Assembly (NCBI GenBank): GCA_963210315.1
Contig: OY723237.1
Coordinates: forward strand, 744,001 to 808,000
Reading direction: 5' to 3'
Source of the DNA: Rhynchopus euleeides
Lineage: Eukaryota; Euglenozoa; Diplonemea; Diplonemida; Diplonemidae
Length of the DNA: 64,000 nt
Part shown: piece after piece, positions 29,395 to 40,433 of the stretch
Layout: every line of letters starts with the position of its first letter
How positions within the stretch are numbered: position 1 is the first letter of the stretch
Translations under genes and position numbers: made by a program
Notes under the pieces: model-generated
Told to the model about the DNA's origin: nothing
Database searches by the model: none
What the model saw: the letters and a program-made list of their open reading frames with translations, nothing else

Positions 29395-30653
29395 CCTACC
29401 CCCCCCCGTGTTTAAGTCCCCTATCCAAACGTCAAAATCGGGGCCAAGGGGACTTAAACACATCGGAGGGGACTTAAACACGCCTGCCACCTGTTTCCTG
29501 AGGGAACCGGGGAGAGGCCGTATTATATCGATTCCGAGGCACATCTGGACAGATTCTGGGGACCTGGGTGCTGGGGCCTCAAACCCCTTTGCCTCTCACA
29601 CTGCTTCAGGGCCACCCTGCTCTGCCAAGCACTGCCCATAACCACTGACTTGGGGTGGTCAGGCTGCCAAAGCTGCAGGGCAAGCAACCCAAGGGGGCCT
29701 GAAGCGCAAGAGATGTCGTGCCTCAGGGGTTGATGCTAGCCCTGGGAGGTGTCAAGCTTTCCGCTAGATGTCCCATGGGAGATGGCATGTCCCCTGGGCC
29801 AACCGACGTTCTCCCCTGGGAGGGGACACACGGCGGGTGCTCAGGCGGGGCCAGCTGGGGGCGGCAGTATGGGTGGCGTGGGGATCCGAGGGCGCTGAGC
29901 ACTGGCACACTGCGGCCCTCGCCACTGCTAGCAGCCCCGCTGTGCCGCAGAATTGATTCCCGACTCCAGTGCGACAAGAGGGTCTGGCGCACGACCTGCA
30001 TCGCACACAGCGAGGCTGTGGATGAGGACGAGCGACGTGACCCGGACTGCCCCCTGCGGGGCAGTCCGGGCCACGCGCGGGTATCCGAAGCCCCCAGGCT
30101 CCCTCCCTGGCCTCCACACGTGCCTCACATCCTGGTGGTCCGCCAACGGACACCTGGAAAAATCGAGAAAAAATGCCCCCCAACCAAACTACTAGACCGG
30201 GGTGTTTAAGTCCCTTCGGGAAAATTGGCCGCCGAGGGGACTTAAACACATCATATGGATAGGGGACTTACTGGGGGGGGGCAAATACAAGCATATATGC
30301 TTGTATTAAGCGTGCCAGCTCGCATAATGCGGGGCTTTCTGGAAAAATTATAAATGGCTATACTGCGAATACAAGCATACTAAAAACCCAATTTTTGTTG
30401 ACCAGGCTAATACAAGCATATATGCTTGTATTAGCCTGGTAGAAAAAATTGAAATTTTGTGGTGGAAAACCCCCAAAAACCCCAAAAATACCCAATATTT
30501 TCTACCAGGCTAATAGAAGCATGTATGCTTCTATTAGCCCGAAATTTTTATATAAATCCGGATTTTCAAAATATGCTTGTATTCGCATGTATGCTTGTAT
30601 TAGCATGTATGCTTGTATTTGCCCCCCCCCCAGTAAACACGGGGGGGGGTAGG
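29395..30653. mobile_element. Middle element (CCTACCCCCCCCCGTGTTTAAG ends)
   Basis: Inserted into a TA of the outer element, with TA at both sides (29393-29394, 30654-30655). Ends read CCTACC, a C-run, then GTGTTTAAGTCCCC; internal copies of GGGGACTTAAACAC occur near both ends. The interior (about 29500-30200) shows no recognisable gene. It is itself interrupted by the inner element. Confidence 0.75.
30271..30633. mobile_element. Inner element, 363 bp (CTGGGGGGGGGCAAATAC ends)
   Basis: Inserted into the sequence ACTTAAACAC of the middle element, duplicating TA (30269-30270, 30634-30635); joining the flanks restores that sequence. The interior repeats ATACAAGCATATATGCTTGTAT-like palindromes. 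Its termini resemble those of the 10405-20942 element. Confidence 0.85.
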
Positions 30654-30740
30654 TACGTAAATATTATGGAACGTAAATATTATGGAACGGGCCCATTTTT
30701 GCCCGGTCCGTTCCATAATATTTACGTTCCATAATATTTA

Positions 30741-31507
30741 CAGGGCCAGTTGGGGACTCGGTGGTGAGGGTGGCTTGCCTCAGGAATCGCGCGAAAAGTG
30801 CACGAGTAGGTCCCGTCAGGGACTCTGTATGCCGTCCGATCACCTGGCCCAAGTCCCCGAGTCGCAGAAAGCCCTGTAAATATTATGGAACGAAAAAAAT
30901 CTGGAACGCCAACCCACCAGCGTTCCAAAATATTTACGTTCCATAATACCGTATACGTAAATATTTTGGAACGTAAATATTATGGAACGTAAATATTTTG
31001 GAACGCTGGTGGGTTGGCGTTCCAGATTTTTTTCGTTCCATAATATTTACAGGGCTTTCTGCGACTCGGGGACTTGGACCAGGTGATCGGACGGCATACA
31101 GAGTCCCTGACGGGACCTACTCGTGCACTTTTCGCGCGATTCCTGACGCAAGCCGTCCTCACCACCGAGTCCCCAACTGGCCCTGTAAATATTATGGAAC
31201 GTAAATATTATGGAACGGACCGGCCAAAAATGGGCCCGTTCCATAATATTTACGTATACGGTATTTACGTTCCATAATACCGTATACGTAAATATTATGG
31301 AACGTAAATATTATGGAACGGGCCCATTTTTGGCCGGTCCGTTCCATAATATTTACGTTCCATAATATTTACAGGGCCAGTTGGGGACTCGGTGGTGAGG
31401 ACGGCTTGCGTCAGGAATCGCGCGAAAAGTGCACGAGTAGGTCCCGTCAGGGACTCTGTATGCCGTCCGATCACCTGGTCCAAGTCCCCGAGTCGCAGAA
31501 AGCCCTG
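30741..31507. repeat. Three 136-bp modules in alternating orientation
   Basis: Copies at 30741-30876 (+), 31050-31185 (-) and 31372-31507 (+) all begin CAGGGCCAGTTGGGGACTC when read in their own direction. The last two are nearly identical; the first differs at a few sites. All are framed by TTCCATAATATTTAC repeats, so the block can fold as nested cruciforms. Short frames in all six phases here are repeat artefacts. Confidence 0.9.
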
Positions 31508-32744
31508 TAAATATTATGGAACGAAAAAAATCTGGAACGCCAACCCACCAGCGTTCCAAAATATTTACGTTCCATAATATTTACGTTCCATAATATTTAC
31601 GTTCCAAAATATTTACGTATACGGTATTTACGTTCCAAAATATTTACGTATACGGTAACCAATTCGACACGTCACATCAAGCAGGCACAGATCACACATT
31701 CATCCACGAAGGGTGGGGCACGCAAGGAACGCCTTTCAAAGGGCACGAAATAATCATCAAGGCATCGTAACACTTAGACGTAATGCACTGACAGACGACG
31801 CCTTCGAGGTGGCACAACAGGCTGCGACTCTCCCGAGCTGCGGCTACCGGAGCGCTGCGGTGCAGGCAGTGCACTGCCCCGCCTGGGGGAAGCGATGTGG
31901 TGGAGGAGGGTGCTTCGGTGCAGCATGCTGCTGCTGCTGCCTGACAGAGTGGACGAAGGGCGGTAGAGGTGCTGCGACGAAGCAAAGCGCTGGGAGCGCG
32001 ACCGGGAGGGGTATCCAGGAAACGGCACCGACGACTCGCACAGGGTGTCATCTGCGAGGTCCTCCTCACGGCTGGAGTCCTCTGAGACCCCAGTCGGGAA
32101 CAGGTCAGACACATGGCATGGCTCCGCCCGCAGCGACAGGTCGACCAGCTGCTCCTCGTCGTCGTGGTCAGAGGGGAGAAGCGTGGGCCTGTCACGGGCA
32201 GCCGTGCGGTACCCTGTGCACAGGTCGTTGAGGAACATCACCAGGTCGTAGATGGCACGCAGCAGGCACACTACCATCGCTGCCATGAAGAAGACTTGCC
32301 CGACGGACGTGACCCACAAGGAGGTGTCGTGTGCAATGTAGGCGGAGGTGGAGAAGGCAAGCCCGATGGCCAGCAGGACGTTTCCGAGCACCACACTCGC
32401 AGTGATGAAGGGGATCAGGAAGACACGGTGCCACAGCACCACCGCTGTGTGCAGCAGCAGGATCAGGCCGATTCCTGCCACCTTGGCTGTGCAGACGGCA
32501 GCGTCTGAGCTCTTCACGGTGGCGATCACTGCGATGGGGATGTTGAGGCCCAGCTCCAGCAGGAAGTACTTCCCACGCAGCCACGGCAGCTCGTTGTGCG
32601 AGTCGAAGATCACCCCGTAGCGCTCCACGTGCAGGGGGTCTGTGTCGTGTGCCGCCCACTCCTTGCCGCCAAGGAAGAAGGTGGCGACGCGGCCTCTGGG
32701 GGCAGCAAGCGGTTGCACCGAGGCCTGCGGGACACGGCTGGCAT

Positions 32745-33423
32745 CAGGCCGTTCGCTATCGTCCACAGATCCCGCATGGGGTGGACGAAGTTTTATTTGA
32801 ATTTTTTGGGATTTTGAGATTTTTTTTAACCACAGGGAGGCGCCCCTCGGGGGCGCTTCGCGCCCCCTCGAGAGGTACACATTGGCTACCTTTCCTTGAG
32901 AGAGCAGATCGCTGCACTTCTGGCAAGGCTGTTAGTACCTCCGGAGGCACTCATAACCTTGCTTATGAGCGAAACGCCCGTAGATTGGCAGGGACCGCTG
33001 TGCCACACAGTTCGGCTGCCAGGGGGGTCTGGGGGGCGGAGCCCCCCAGCCGCCGGAGGCCACGGTAGTGAACATCTGTTCATTGCGGATGGACAGATTC
33101 ATGTAACTTGAAAGGACTTGGGCACCAGACATACGCCACAGGGGGGGTCTGGGCGGAGCAATACATCGTACTTTGGGGAAGGTCGTTGTGGTCTCCTTCT
33201 GACACTTCCTTCCTCGTGCATTCCCCATCCCCTGAGCCTCGTGATCCCGTGGGCTCTTTCACCACCCACCCCCCCTTCGGTGGGTGGGGGCCGAGCCCAG
33301 AATTTTTTTATCCCAACTTCGTCCCCTTGGGCGAAGTTGTTGGGCGAAGTTGGGACGAAGTAAATCTGAAGATTTATTTTTTTAGCGAAGTTGGGCCCAA
33401 CTTCGCCCCGAGCGAACGGCCTG
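32745..33423. mobile_element. hAT-type MITE, 679 bp, inside a host gene
   Basis: A perfect 13-bp terminal inverted repeat, CAGGCCGTTCGCT, is flanked by an exact 8-bp target duplication GCTGGCAT (32737-32744 and 33424-33431). TIRs starting CAGG and 8-bp duplications are hallmarks of hAT transposons. No transposase. The interior holds the GGGGGGCGGAGCCCCCC module shared with 55669-56877, a hairpin (CGCCCCTCGGGGGCG) and AAGTTGGG(A)CGAAGT repeats near the right end. Confidence 0.93.
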
Positions 33424-34138
33424 GCTGGCATGCCACAGAAGGCCGCAGAAGAGGGCGCACTCCGCCAGACCCACCCAGCCCACAGCGTTCACACGTGTGC
33501 TGCTGCGCGGGTGCAGCACGATGTCGGCAGAGGCAAGGAACACCCCCACAAACAGCATCATCGGGATGGGCAGCATGGCGGAGGGGTACCGCAGGAGCGA
33601 CGCGGCCTGGTCCCAGGGGCTGCTGCGGGCAGGATCGGCAACACCGACACGGCACCAGCACAGCAGGTGCACCAGCAGCGTGAAGGTGGCGACAATCCCC
33701 AAGCACAGAAGGGTGTTCCCGACAACAGCACCCGCAGCAGGCACACCGTCGATGCGGAACCCAAGAGGGTGCATCAGCCTGTCGAGGTCTTCTGTGTCGT
33801 CGATGTCGCTCTTGCAGTCCACCCCACGCATGGCTGCCGTGTAACCAGGCGCCGCGCTGCCTGCAGACCCACCCAGCCCTGCCACGGCTGCCACCACACC
33901 AACAGAGGCCCCGACACTTGACACAGACTCCTGCACAGCACGTGCATGCGGGGGCAGCCAGTGTGGCGCCGCGGTATCCGAGGGCGGCGAAGCGTTGGCG
34001 AGTGGCTGTGGGGAGGGGAGGGGTCCCGGCACCGCCGTGGGGATCGACTCCCGAGGCGTGGCTGTGTCCAGCGGAGGCGGTGCCAGGGTGGCAGGGACAG
34101 TGGTAGCAGGCATGCGTGTTGCAGGTGTCGGTGTCGGA

Positions 34139-35075
34139 GGTGCAGGTGTGGGTGGGGCAGTCGTTGAAGGCGAAGGCGAAGGTGGTGCAGATGTTAGTGG
34201 TGAAGCTGTCGAAGGTGAAGGCGTTGAAGGTGAAAGTGTTTGTGGGAAAGGTGTCAGAGGTGTGGGTGTCGAAGGTGCAGGTGTGGGAGGGACAGGCGTC
34301 GTTGGTGAACCTGTAGAAGGCGAATACGTTGGAGGTGCAGGTGTTGGTGGCACAGGTGTGGGTGGGGTAGGTGTTGAAGGTGAAGGTGTCAGAGGTGCAG
34401 GTGTTGGAGGGACGGGCGTTGGTGGTGCAGGTGTGGGAGGGATAGGCGTCGGTGGGATAGGGGTTGGAGGCGAAGGTGTAGGTGGCGAAGGAGTTGGAGG
34501 CGCAGGTGTCAGAGGTGAAGGCGTAGGTGGTGCAGGTGTGGGTGGAGAAGGAGTTGGAGGCGCAGGCGTCGGTGGTGAAGGTGTCGGAGGTGCAGGTGTA
34601 GGTGGTGCAGGCGTCGGTGGCGAAGGAGTTGGAGGCGCAGGTGTCGGTGGTGCAGGTGTTGGTGGGGTGGGTGTCGGTGGTAAAGGCGTAGGTGGTGCAG
34701 GTGTGGGTGGAGAAGAGGTTGAAGGCGCAGGCGTTGGTGGGGTGGGCGTCGGTGGTGAAGGTGTCGGAGGTGCAAGTGTCGGAGGTGAAGGCGTAGGTGG
34801 TGCGGGTGTTGGAGGCGTGGGCGTCGGTGGCGAAGGAGTTGGTGGTGCAGATGTTGGTGGAGATGGAGTTGGAGGCGCAGGTGTCGGAGGTGCAGGCGTT
34901 GGTGGTGTAGGTGTAGGTGGCGCAGGCGTCGGTGGCGAAGGAGTTGGAGGCGCAGGTGTCGGCGGTGCGGGTGTCGATGGTGCAGGTGTCGGAGGCAAGG
35001 GCGTTTGAGGGGCGGGTGTTGGAGGCGAAGGCGTCGGGGGCACAGGTGTCGGTGCGGGAGTCGCAGGGGCAGGTG
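34139..35075 (-). repeat. Pro/Thr-coding hexanucleotide-like array
   Basis: The minus strand encodes (T-P-x-P-P) units, mostly PPTPAPPTPSPPTP, over about 310 codons; the DNA is an imperfect GGNGNN array without exact higher-order copies. It would form a rigid, O-glycosylatable stalk between the WD domain and the membrane helices. Antisense frames give Gly/Val repeats and are not genes. Confidence 0.85.
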
Positions 35076-36033
35076 TGGAGAAGCGCCACACGAGGTACAT
35101 CGGTGTCATATCTAAAGCAGAGGCCAAGGTGTTCCCATCACTTGAAAAGGAGAGGTCACTGATGTGCACGCTCGGTGCTCCAGGGTCCAGTGTGGACAGC
35201 TTGGTTCTCGTGTTGGCATCCCACTCCTCGATGCGACCTTTGAGGCCGATGAACAGAGTGCCGTCACGTGAGAAGACGAGAGACATGCCCCAGTCCGACG
35301 TGTCGGTTGACACTTCCAATGTGCGCACCTTTGTGCCGTCAGTCTTCCAGAGTATAACTTTGAGGTCCTTGCTGGTCGAGGCAATGTGCGTGGAGCGGGA
35401 GTTGAACTGCGCGTCAGACACCTGGCTGAGGTGCGACAAGATCTGAATCACATTCCCACTCGCTGCATCCCACAACCCCACTGTGCCGCCAAACTCCACC
35501 GCGCTCAAGATGAGTGTCCCGTCTGGTGAGTACCGCACGCGGCGCGGTCGCTTCTGCTGACCACCGGTCAGAGTCCTCTGAGCTGCACCAGAGGCCGCGT
35601 CGCGTATTTCAAGCGACCCATCGTCATGCCCGGAGACCACCTTCGTCCCGTCTGGTGAGAAGTCCACCCCGTATGCTGCCTCCGACGTGTCCTGCCATAC
35701 GATCACCGAGTTCATAAGGTCCACAACCTTGATACCCTGACCTGTCCCCAACTCGGTGGCAATCGCCAGGTACCTGCCATCTGGGGAGAAGGCAGCGCAC
35801 TGCACAACCGCTGCACTGGCCTCCGACCACACCTCCACACCCGTCTCGATGTTGGCCACGTATGTCCCCACCTTGGTCCCCATGGCCAGCATCGTGTCGT
35901 CCTTTGAAATGACGCCAGACATGGTGTCCGCCGACGGGTTTTCAAGGCTGTAGGCACACTGCGGGGAGGCGCCTCCGTCACACGCCTGCTTTGTCGCACC
36001 CGCACACAGCCACAGCAGCACCGCAGCCGCCAT

Positions 36034-36549
36034 CGGACCCACAAACGGATCCCAATCTGTGGTGTGCGTGTGGTGCCGTGCGTGTGTTGAGTCTTGGGTT
36101 CGGAGCGAGCAGCACGCTGGCCAGGGGTGTCAAAGGCGGAGATCAAAAAAATGTGATATCCGTGGGAATGATTTCGCTTTTATTTGACCCGCCGTCGCAC
36201 CAACAGTTGTCTGTGCGACGAAAATCGGGCAAACGAAGATGCCCACCTGTCGAAATATCTGGCAGCAAAAGAAGCGACATCAACATCAACGGATAATGGG
36301 GCGGGGGGGATTGCAGACAACCGCTGCACTCGCAATGACGGACACCCTGACGACTTGCCCTGAACTCGATACCGTTCAGCATCGGATGTGACCCTGGCGC
36401 CTCCAGCCTGGAGGTCTCTCCTGGTCCTCGGAGAGCTATTTACATCGTTCCAAGGTGCTCAGAGGGGTGCCAGCAGCAGGCCTCGCTGTCAGCCTGCCAA
36501 TCGGGTTGTGCAATGCAGGCACACTATAGATGTCAATGAGGGGGGGGGG
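36034..36549. other. Upstream flank of the WD-repeat gene
   Basis: No coding frame of protein character. The likely 5' leader and trans-splice acceptor region of the minus-strand gene lie here; none can be marked. A G-run at 36541-36551 marks the edge of the next element. Confidence 0.45.
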
Positions 36550-38080
36550 GGTAGGGGCCGTCTTAAGGTACCAAAAAACGTCAAAATAACGACATTTTTC
36601 GACATAGGCAATTTTCGGCCAGAAACACCCCAAAACTGCTGAAAAAGTGGCCAGACCACCCCAGAAACCGTCCCTGGGTGTGAGACACCCACTTTGGTGG
36701 CCCGGAACGGGGCTGAAATGCAATGCTGAAAATTTTGTAGTGGTTTGGTACCGAACCCCTCCCCGGCTGAGTCTCCCGATCACCCTGCCACCTGCATCAT
36801 CAAAATCCCACGTCATGTACCACGTTCCGCCGCCTCTGATGAGGCATCTGAGCACTATCGAGCCAAAAAGGCGACGTTTCAGCGGGTGTTCTGTCAGGTT
36901 TCGACCGATATTATTCTCAACAAAGACCGGGATGTGTCCGCGCATGCAAGGGCGTCACTCGGGGGGGCTTTCTGACGTGCCCTCCGTCGAATGCATAGGG
37001 GTCATCCTGGTCCACTTCTGGGCAAGGATGAGGTGTGCGGCCACGGCGAAGCCGTCGCAGTCCCCGCGACTAATGGTTTCTGTGAGTCATCACGTGGGAC
37101 CCTGTCGTACCAAATGGCAGCAGCTGTACGAGGATGCAGCAGAACGGGCCACACACGGCGGCATCGAACATGCAGTCCGCAGCAAGGATCAGGTCGAACG
37201 GGCCGTGTGTGTGTTGTATGTTCGCGATGTCTTCAGGCATGCCCCACGCCAGCAGCCCGCTCACACCCTCCCCGCGTGCTTGGCATGCAGGTTGTGTGAC
37301 ATAGCCTGCTGCCACTGCACCTGCGCAGCTGTGTCCGTGAGGACGGCCTTTGCAGCGCCGCACCCCACAAGGGCGACCAGGCTCGGTATTCCCACCCCGC
37401 AACCCAGCTCCAGCAGGCGCTTCCCGCAGATGCGGCGGGGGCGGCGGCGCAGGGCCAGCAGGTAGGCAGCGAGCACCACTGCACACCCCCTGATCTTTTG
37501 TCACCGCGCAGCACAGATCGCACAGTTCAAGCAACAAGGCACTCACCGGGGTGCCAGTGACCCATTCTGCTGAAGAATTGAACTTTCAGTTCAGGCATGT
37601 TCAGGAAGAAGGCTACCCCATCTGCCTCTGCAGCGAAGGATGTCCACAGGGGTTTGGAAGAGGCCGAATTCCGAACGAAGCCAGATTGAATGCCTGCTGC
37701 AGAAGCGTGCGCTTGCAGCAGAACACAACGGCGGAGAAACTACGAAGAAGGCACTCCTTCCCAAGCTTGTCACGTTCCTGCACCCCCAATTTGAACCGAA
37801 GGCAGCAGTGCCCACTCAGGAAACGAAAAGGAGGAATGTTGCGAGCAAGTAGGGCGGGACGGGCTCGGAAGGGTGGTTCGGATGAGGGGGCCGGAACCAA
37901 ACCACTACATTTTTTTGAGCATGGTCACGGATTGGCTCAGAAGTGGCCAAATACCCCCAAAAACCACCCAGACCGCCCCCAAATACTCCCAGGGGCCGGG
38001 GTTTCAAGTTTACAGCCATTTTGTGCGTGTTCCTCGCCTATGTGAAAAATGCCGTTATTTTTACCCCTTAAGATTTTGCC
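36550..38080 (-). mobile_element. TIR element carrying a methyltransferase gene fragment
   Basis: Diverged inverted repeats of about 200 bp are seen: CTTAAGG, AAAATAACG.CATTTTTC and ACATAGGC at the outer ends, and TTTGTAGTGGTTTGGTACCG at the inner ends (36736-36755; 37895-37912). The style (CAGACCACCCCAGAAACCG block) matches elements 9258-10402 and 43004-44339. Between the arms is a fragment of a host-type methyltransferase gene. A CACGGTGG element is inserted at TA (38081-38082) immediately at its right edge. Confidence 0.6.
37070..37520 (-). pseudogene. METTL21-like (Methyltransf_16) methyltransferase fragment
   Basis: The minus strand encodes the SAM-binding motif RLLELGCGVGIPSLVALVG, preceded by LAAYLLALRRRP, and, after a frameshift near 37260, FDLILAADCMFD, the conserved acidic motif of lysine methyltransferases of the METTL21 group. 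The order and spacing fit one protein. The N-terminal and C-terminal parts are missing or unrecognisable, so it is a gene fragment, apparently captured between transposon ends. Confidence 0.75.
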
Positions 38081-38397
38081 TACACGGTGGACTCCAGCGG
38101 CCCTAGCGGGAGTCTGGGAGCGGGAGTCTGAGCGGGTGTCAAAGACTCCCGCTAGCGGGAGTCTATACTCCCGCTAGGGGGAGTCTGACTCCCCCTAGCG
38201 GGAGTCTTTTCACCTATTTTCATCCATTTTCCCCATGATATAGTTACAGTCTACTGGCGTGGGGGGTAAAATCATGGTGGAAGAGGGATGGGGAGGGGCT
38301 TGTTTTGCTTCTGTCAGTTTCCCCGGACTCTGGACTACCTACCTATCCTCCTGGTAGCGGCTACACCTGCGGAGGTGAGCGGTTAGAATTTGAGGTG

Positions 38398-39534
38398 TCA
38401 AAGTGCGGCCATCGCCTGTCGTAGTTGTGTTACACCTTGGGCAAGACAAGCCATCCTGCAGGCCTCATCTTCTTCGTCAGAACTGTCATCCCCCTCCTGC
38501 TGTGCGCGTTGGTCAAGCGTGCTCAAAGTCGCCTCGGATGACACGAATGGTGTGAAAGTCGCCCCCAGCGGGATTGGCATTTTGCACAAGCAGAGCGATA
38601 ATTTGCGGTGTCCTTCGGGGAACCGGAACAGGAAGTAGGGCGCGCTGATGGGTTCAACGAAGTCCTGTGTGTTGCAGTGCACAAACCCCTTCTGCAGCTG
38701 TGTCAACTGTGTGCAAAGAACATACACAGCCAATCTATGAGCGTGTCGGGTGTGCAGACACGGACACAGGATGACTTCTCTATACCCGAGGATCCCGTCC
38801 TGCGACAGGTGCGCAACCTTCCAAGGCATGCCCGATGCGCGCCGCTTCTCTTCTGCCATCGCAAGATCTCTCTCGTAAGTTGCGGAGCTGGCGATTGTAA
38901 CGGCATCTTTCTTGCGATGTCCGTTCTCTGCTTCTTCAAATTCGTCGTTGTTCTGCAGAGGCACTGCATCTTCTGGAGCCCACCAATGATGGAGACTGTG
39001 TACGTAGGCATTGCGCGTTGATCCCTTTTCGGCATGCTCCATCAACCAGTGAAATATATGCCCTGAGATCCGAGCACGCAAGAAGGGAATCCGGGCTGAC
39101 TCATCCTTGCATCCCCAGAAGCGCCAGGGGATGTCTGCATACCGGAAATGCATGAGGTCTGCAAGGGAGACAAAGAGGTAGCGGAACAAGCCCTTGTAGG
39201 TGTGTCCTGTGACAGGCAAGCACGACCTTCCGGAACTGAGCACCTGTCCCATGCTGCGACACATTCAGTGCAAGGTTTGTACAGGTCTTGTCGAATATTT
39301 TTTTGTTGTCTCATCCAGTACCCTGATCAGCCGCATGGCGATCCCCTTGCAGTCATGGAGTGCTGGGGTGACGTAGCGGGCATTGGGAAGCACACCTGCC
39401 AAGAGGGAGGGGTAGCCAGCCTCTTTCATCTCAGAGAGAGTCAGGTGCGGGTATCGATGCACCTGTTGATACCAGCGTTCTTCTGGGATGTCGCACAGTG
39501 AGCATCGGTGCCCTCGCCCCCCGCATCGCCTCAT
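38398..39534 (-). pseudogene. ORF2 relic, second copy
   Basis: Frames 39265-39534 and 38398-39264 match ORF2 of the first element from MRRCGGRGHRCSLC to the acidic stretch, with few substitutions. Breaks: seven A (first copy nine) at about 39298-39304, one-base losses near 39216 and 39203, and loss of the C-terminal zinc-like motif. Low substitution with several indels suggests recent decay. Confidence 0.8.
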
Positions 39535-39799
39535 TGTTGCCCACTGCTGATCTATACTCCCGCTAGCGGGAGTTGGACTCCCCCTAGTTGAGACTCCCGA
39601 AAAGGGTTAAACCCGGTAGTGGTACCCTACCCCCGCTGGAGTCCACCGTGCAAGGCCGGATCAGCCCACGGGTGGGTTTGAGGAAGAAATCTGGGGGGGC
39701 AAATTTTGCTGCGACTTCCGGTTTCACCCGGCCGAACTCCAGCATCTATCCAGACCCACGGTGCCAAGCCGTTCGCCCGTGTCGCGATCATTCGCGGCT

Positions 39800-40180
39800 T
39801 CAGGCTGCCCCCGACGACACGTTTGTATCCTGCACCTTGCCATACTTCGCCTCCACCTTGTATATGACGGAGAGCGCCCTCCTTCCGCATCGTTGCGACT
39901 TCCCTGACAGCAAACTTATCCATGTCAGGGAAGACATGGCGATGATTGCGTTGGCCACCTGGGTGCTGTGCTGGTGGAGCTCCTTGCTCAACACCGTTGC
40001 TAGGAGCCTTCTAATGGATCCCAGTGTCAGCACACTGCCCCCTTTTTTAACAGGGAAGGCCGTGCAAAAATCATGCACAATGTTCGTCGCCTCCGCAGCC
40101 TCGGGACTCTCTGCGCTCTTCTTCTTCTTAATCGACTTTGCCGCCGGCTTCGCTGCCGGCTTCGTTGTCGTCTTCCCCAT
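39800..40180 (-). pseudogene. ORF1 relic, second copy
   Basis: Starts MGKTTTKPAAKPAAKSIKKK at 40180 and follows ORF1 of the first element for about 95 codons with small deletions (TVLSKELHQHSTQVANAI), then frameshifts into AVREV-like and YKVEAKYGKVQDT-like pieces. Sequence between 39653 and about 39800 is unrelated. Confidence 0.8.
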
Positions 40181-40433
40181 TTTTGTGAATCAGGTCTGCG
40201 AGCTGGGATGGGTGGAAACGTCCGTTTCGTTTGGTGTGGCTGTACTTCAGTGACGAGTGCCACATTGCATAGGTATCATGGGAAAAATGAGTGAAAATAG
40301 GTGAAAAGACTCCCGCTAGGGGGAGTCAGACTCCCCCTAGCGGGAGTATAGACTCCCGCTAGCGGGAGTTGGACTCCCCCTAGTTGAGACTCCCGAAAAG
40401 GGTTACCCTACCCCCGCTGGAGTCCACCGTGTA

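Larger units (their letters stand above)
29388..31655. mobile_element. Outer element of a triple nest (CCGTATACGTAAATATT ends)
   Basis: Ends CCGTATACGTAAATATT and their inverse, flanked by TA (29386-29387, 31656-31657). The left terminus is cut after CCGTATA by the middle element and resumes at 30656. The body is made of TTCCATAATATTTACG-type repeats and three copies of a 136-bp module. A relative with ends CCGTATTCGGAAAAATAC is at 62306-62690. No gene. Confidence 0.75.
31774..36033 (-). pseudogene. WD-repeat/Pro-Thr-stalk/multi-pass membrane protein split by a hAT-type insertion
   Basis: The ATG at 36033 opens a signal peptide (MAAAVLLWLCAGATKQA). About seven WD/YVTN-like blades follow (AAFSPDGRYLAI, YGVDFSPDGTKVVSGHDDG, RYSPDGTLIL, DLSFSSDGNTLAS), then a Pro/Thr stalk (about residues 320-630) and hydrophobic helices (AAGAVVGNTLLCLGIVATF; PIPMMLFVGVFLASADIV; GWVGLAECALFCGLL). 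The frame then enters an insertion (32745-33423) and stops at 33382. Beyond it the same reading frame resumes with more helices (YFLLELGLNIPIAVIATV; GIGLILLLHTAVVLWH; VTSVGQVFFMAAMVV) and a Ser/Arg-rich tail to 31774. Removing the insertion and one 8-bp repeat copy gives a single continuous frame. Either a disrupted allele or a gene whose insertion is spliced out. Confidence 0.75.
38083..40431 (-). mobile_element. CACGGTGG element, decayed inverted copy
   Basis: The right terminus lies at 38083 and a left terminus at 40431, with TA at both flanks (38081-38082, 40432-40433). A second left terminus ends internally at 39650 and is followed by CA. The simplest reading is an internally deleted copy (38083-39650) joined to, or nested in, the left part of another (39653-40431). 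It carries the 3' two thirds of ORF2 and part of ORF1, both inverted relative to 10967-19236. Confidence 0.75.

Noticed and set aside
33995-35008. 337-aa plus-strand Gly/Val-repeat frame
   Set aside because: Antisense of the Pro/Thr stalk of the WD-repeat gene; composition follows from the sense repeat.
33374-35089. 571-aa minus-strand frame rich in Thr/Cys/Ser over the stalk region
   Set aside because: Wrong phase of the same repeat; the phase encoding Pro/Thr continues into WD blades and membrane helices.
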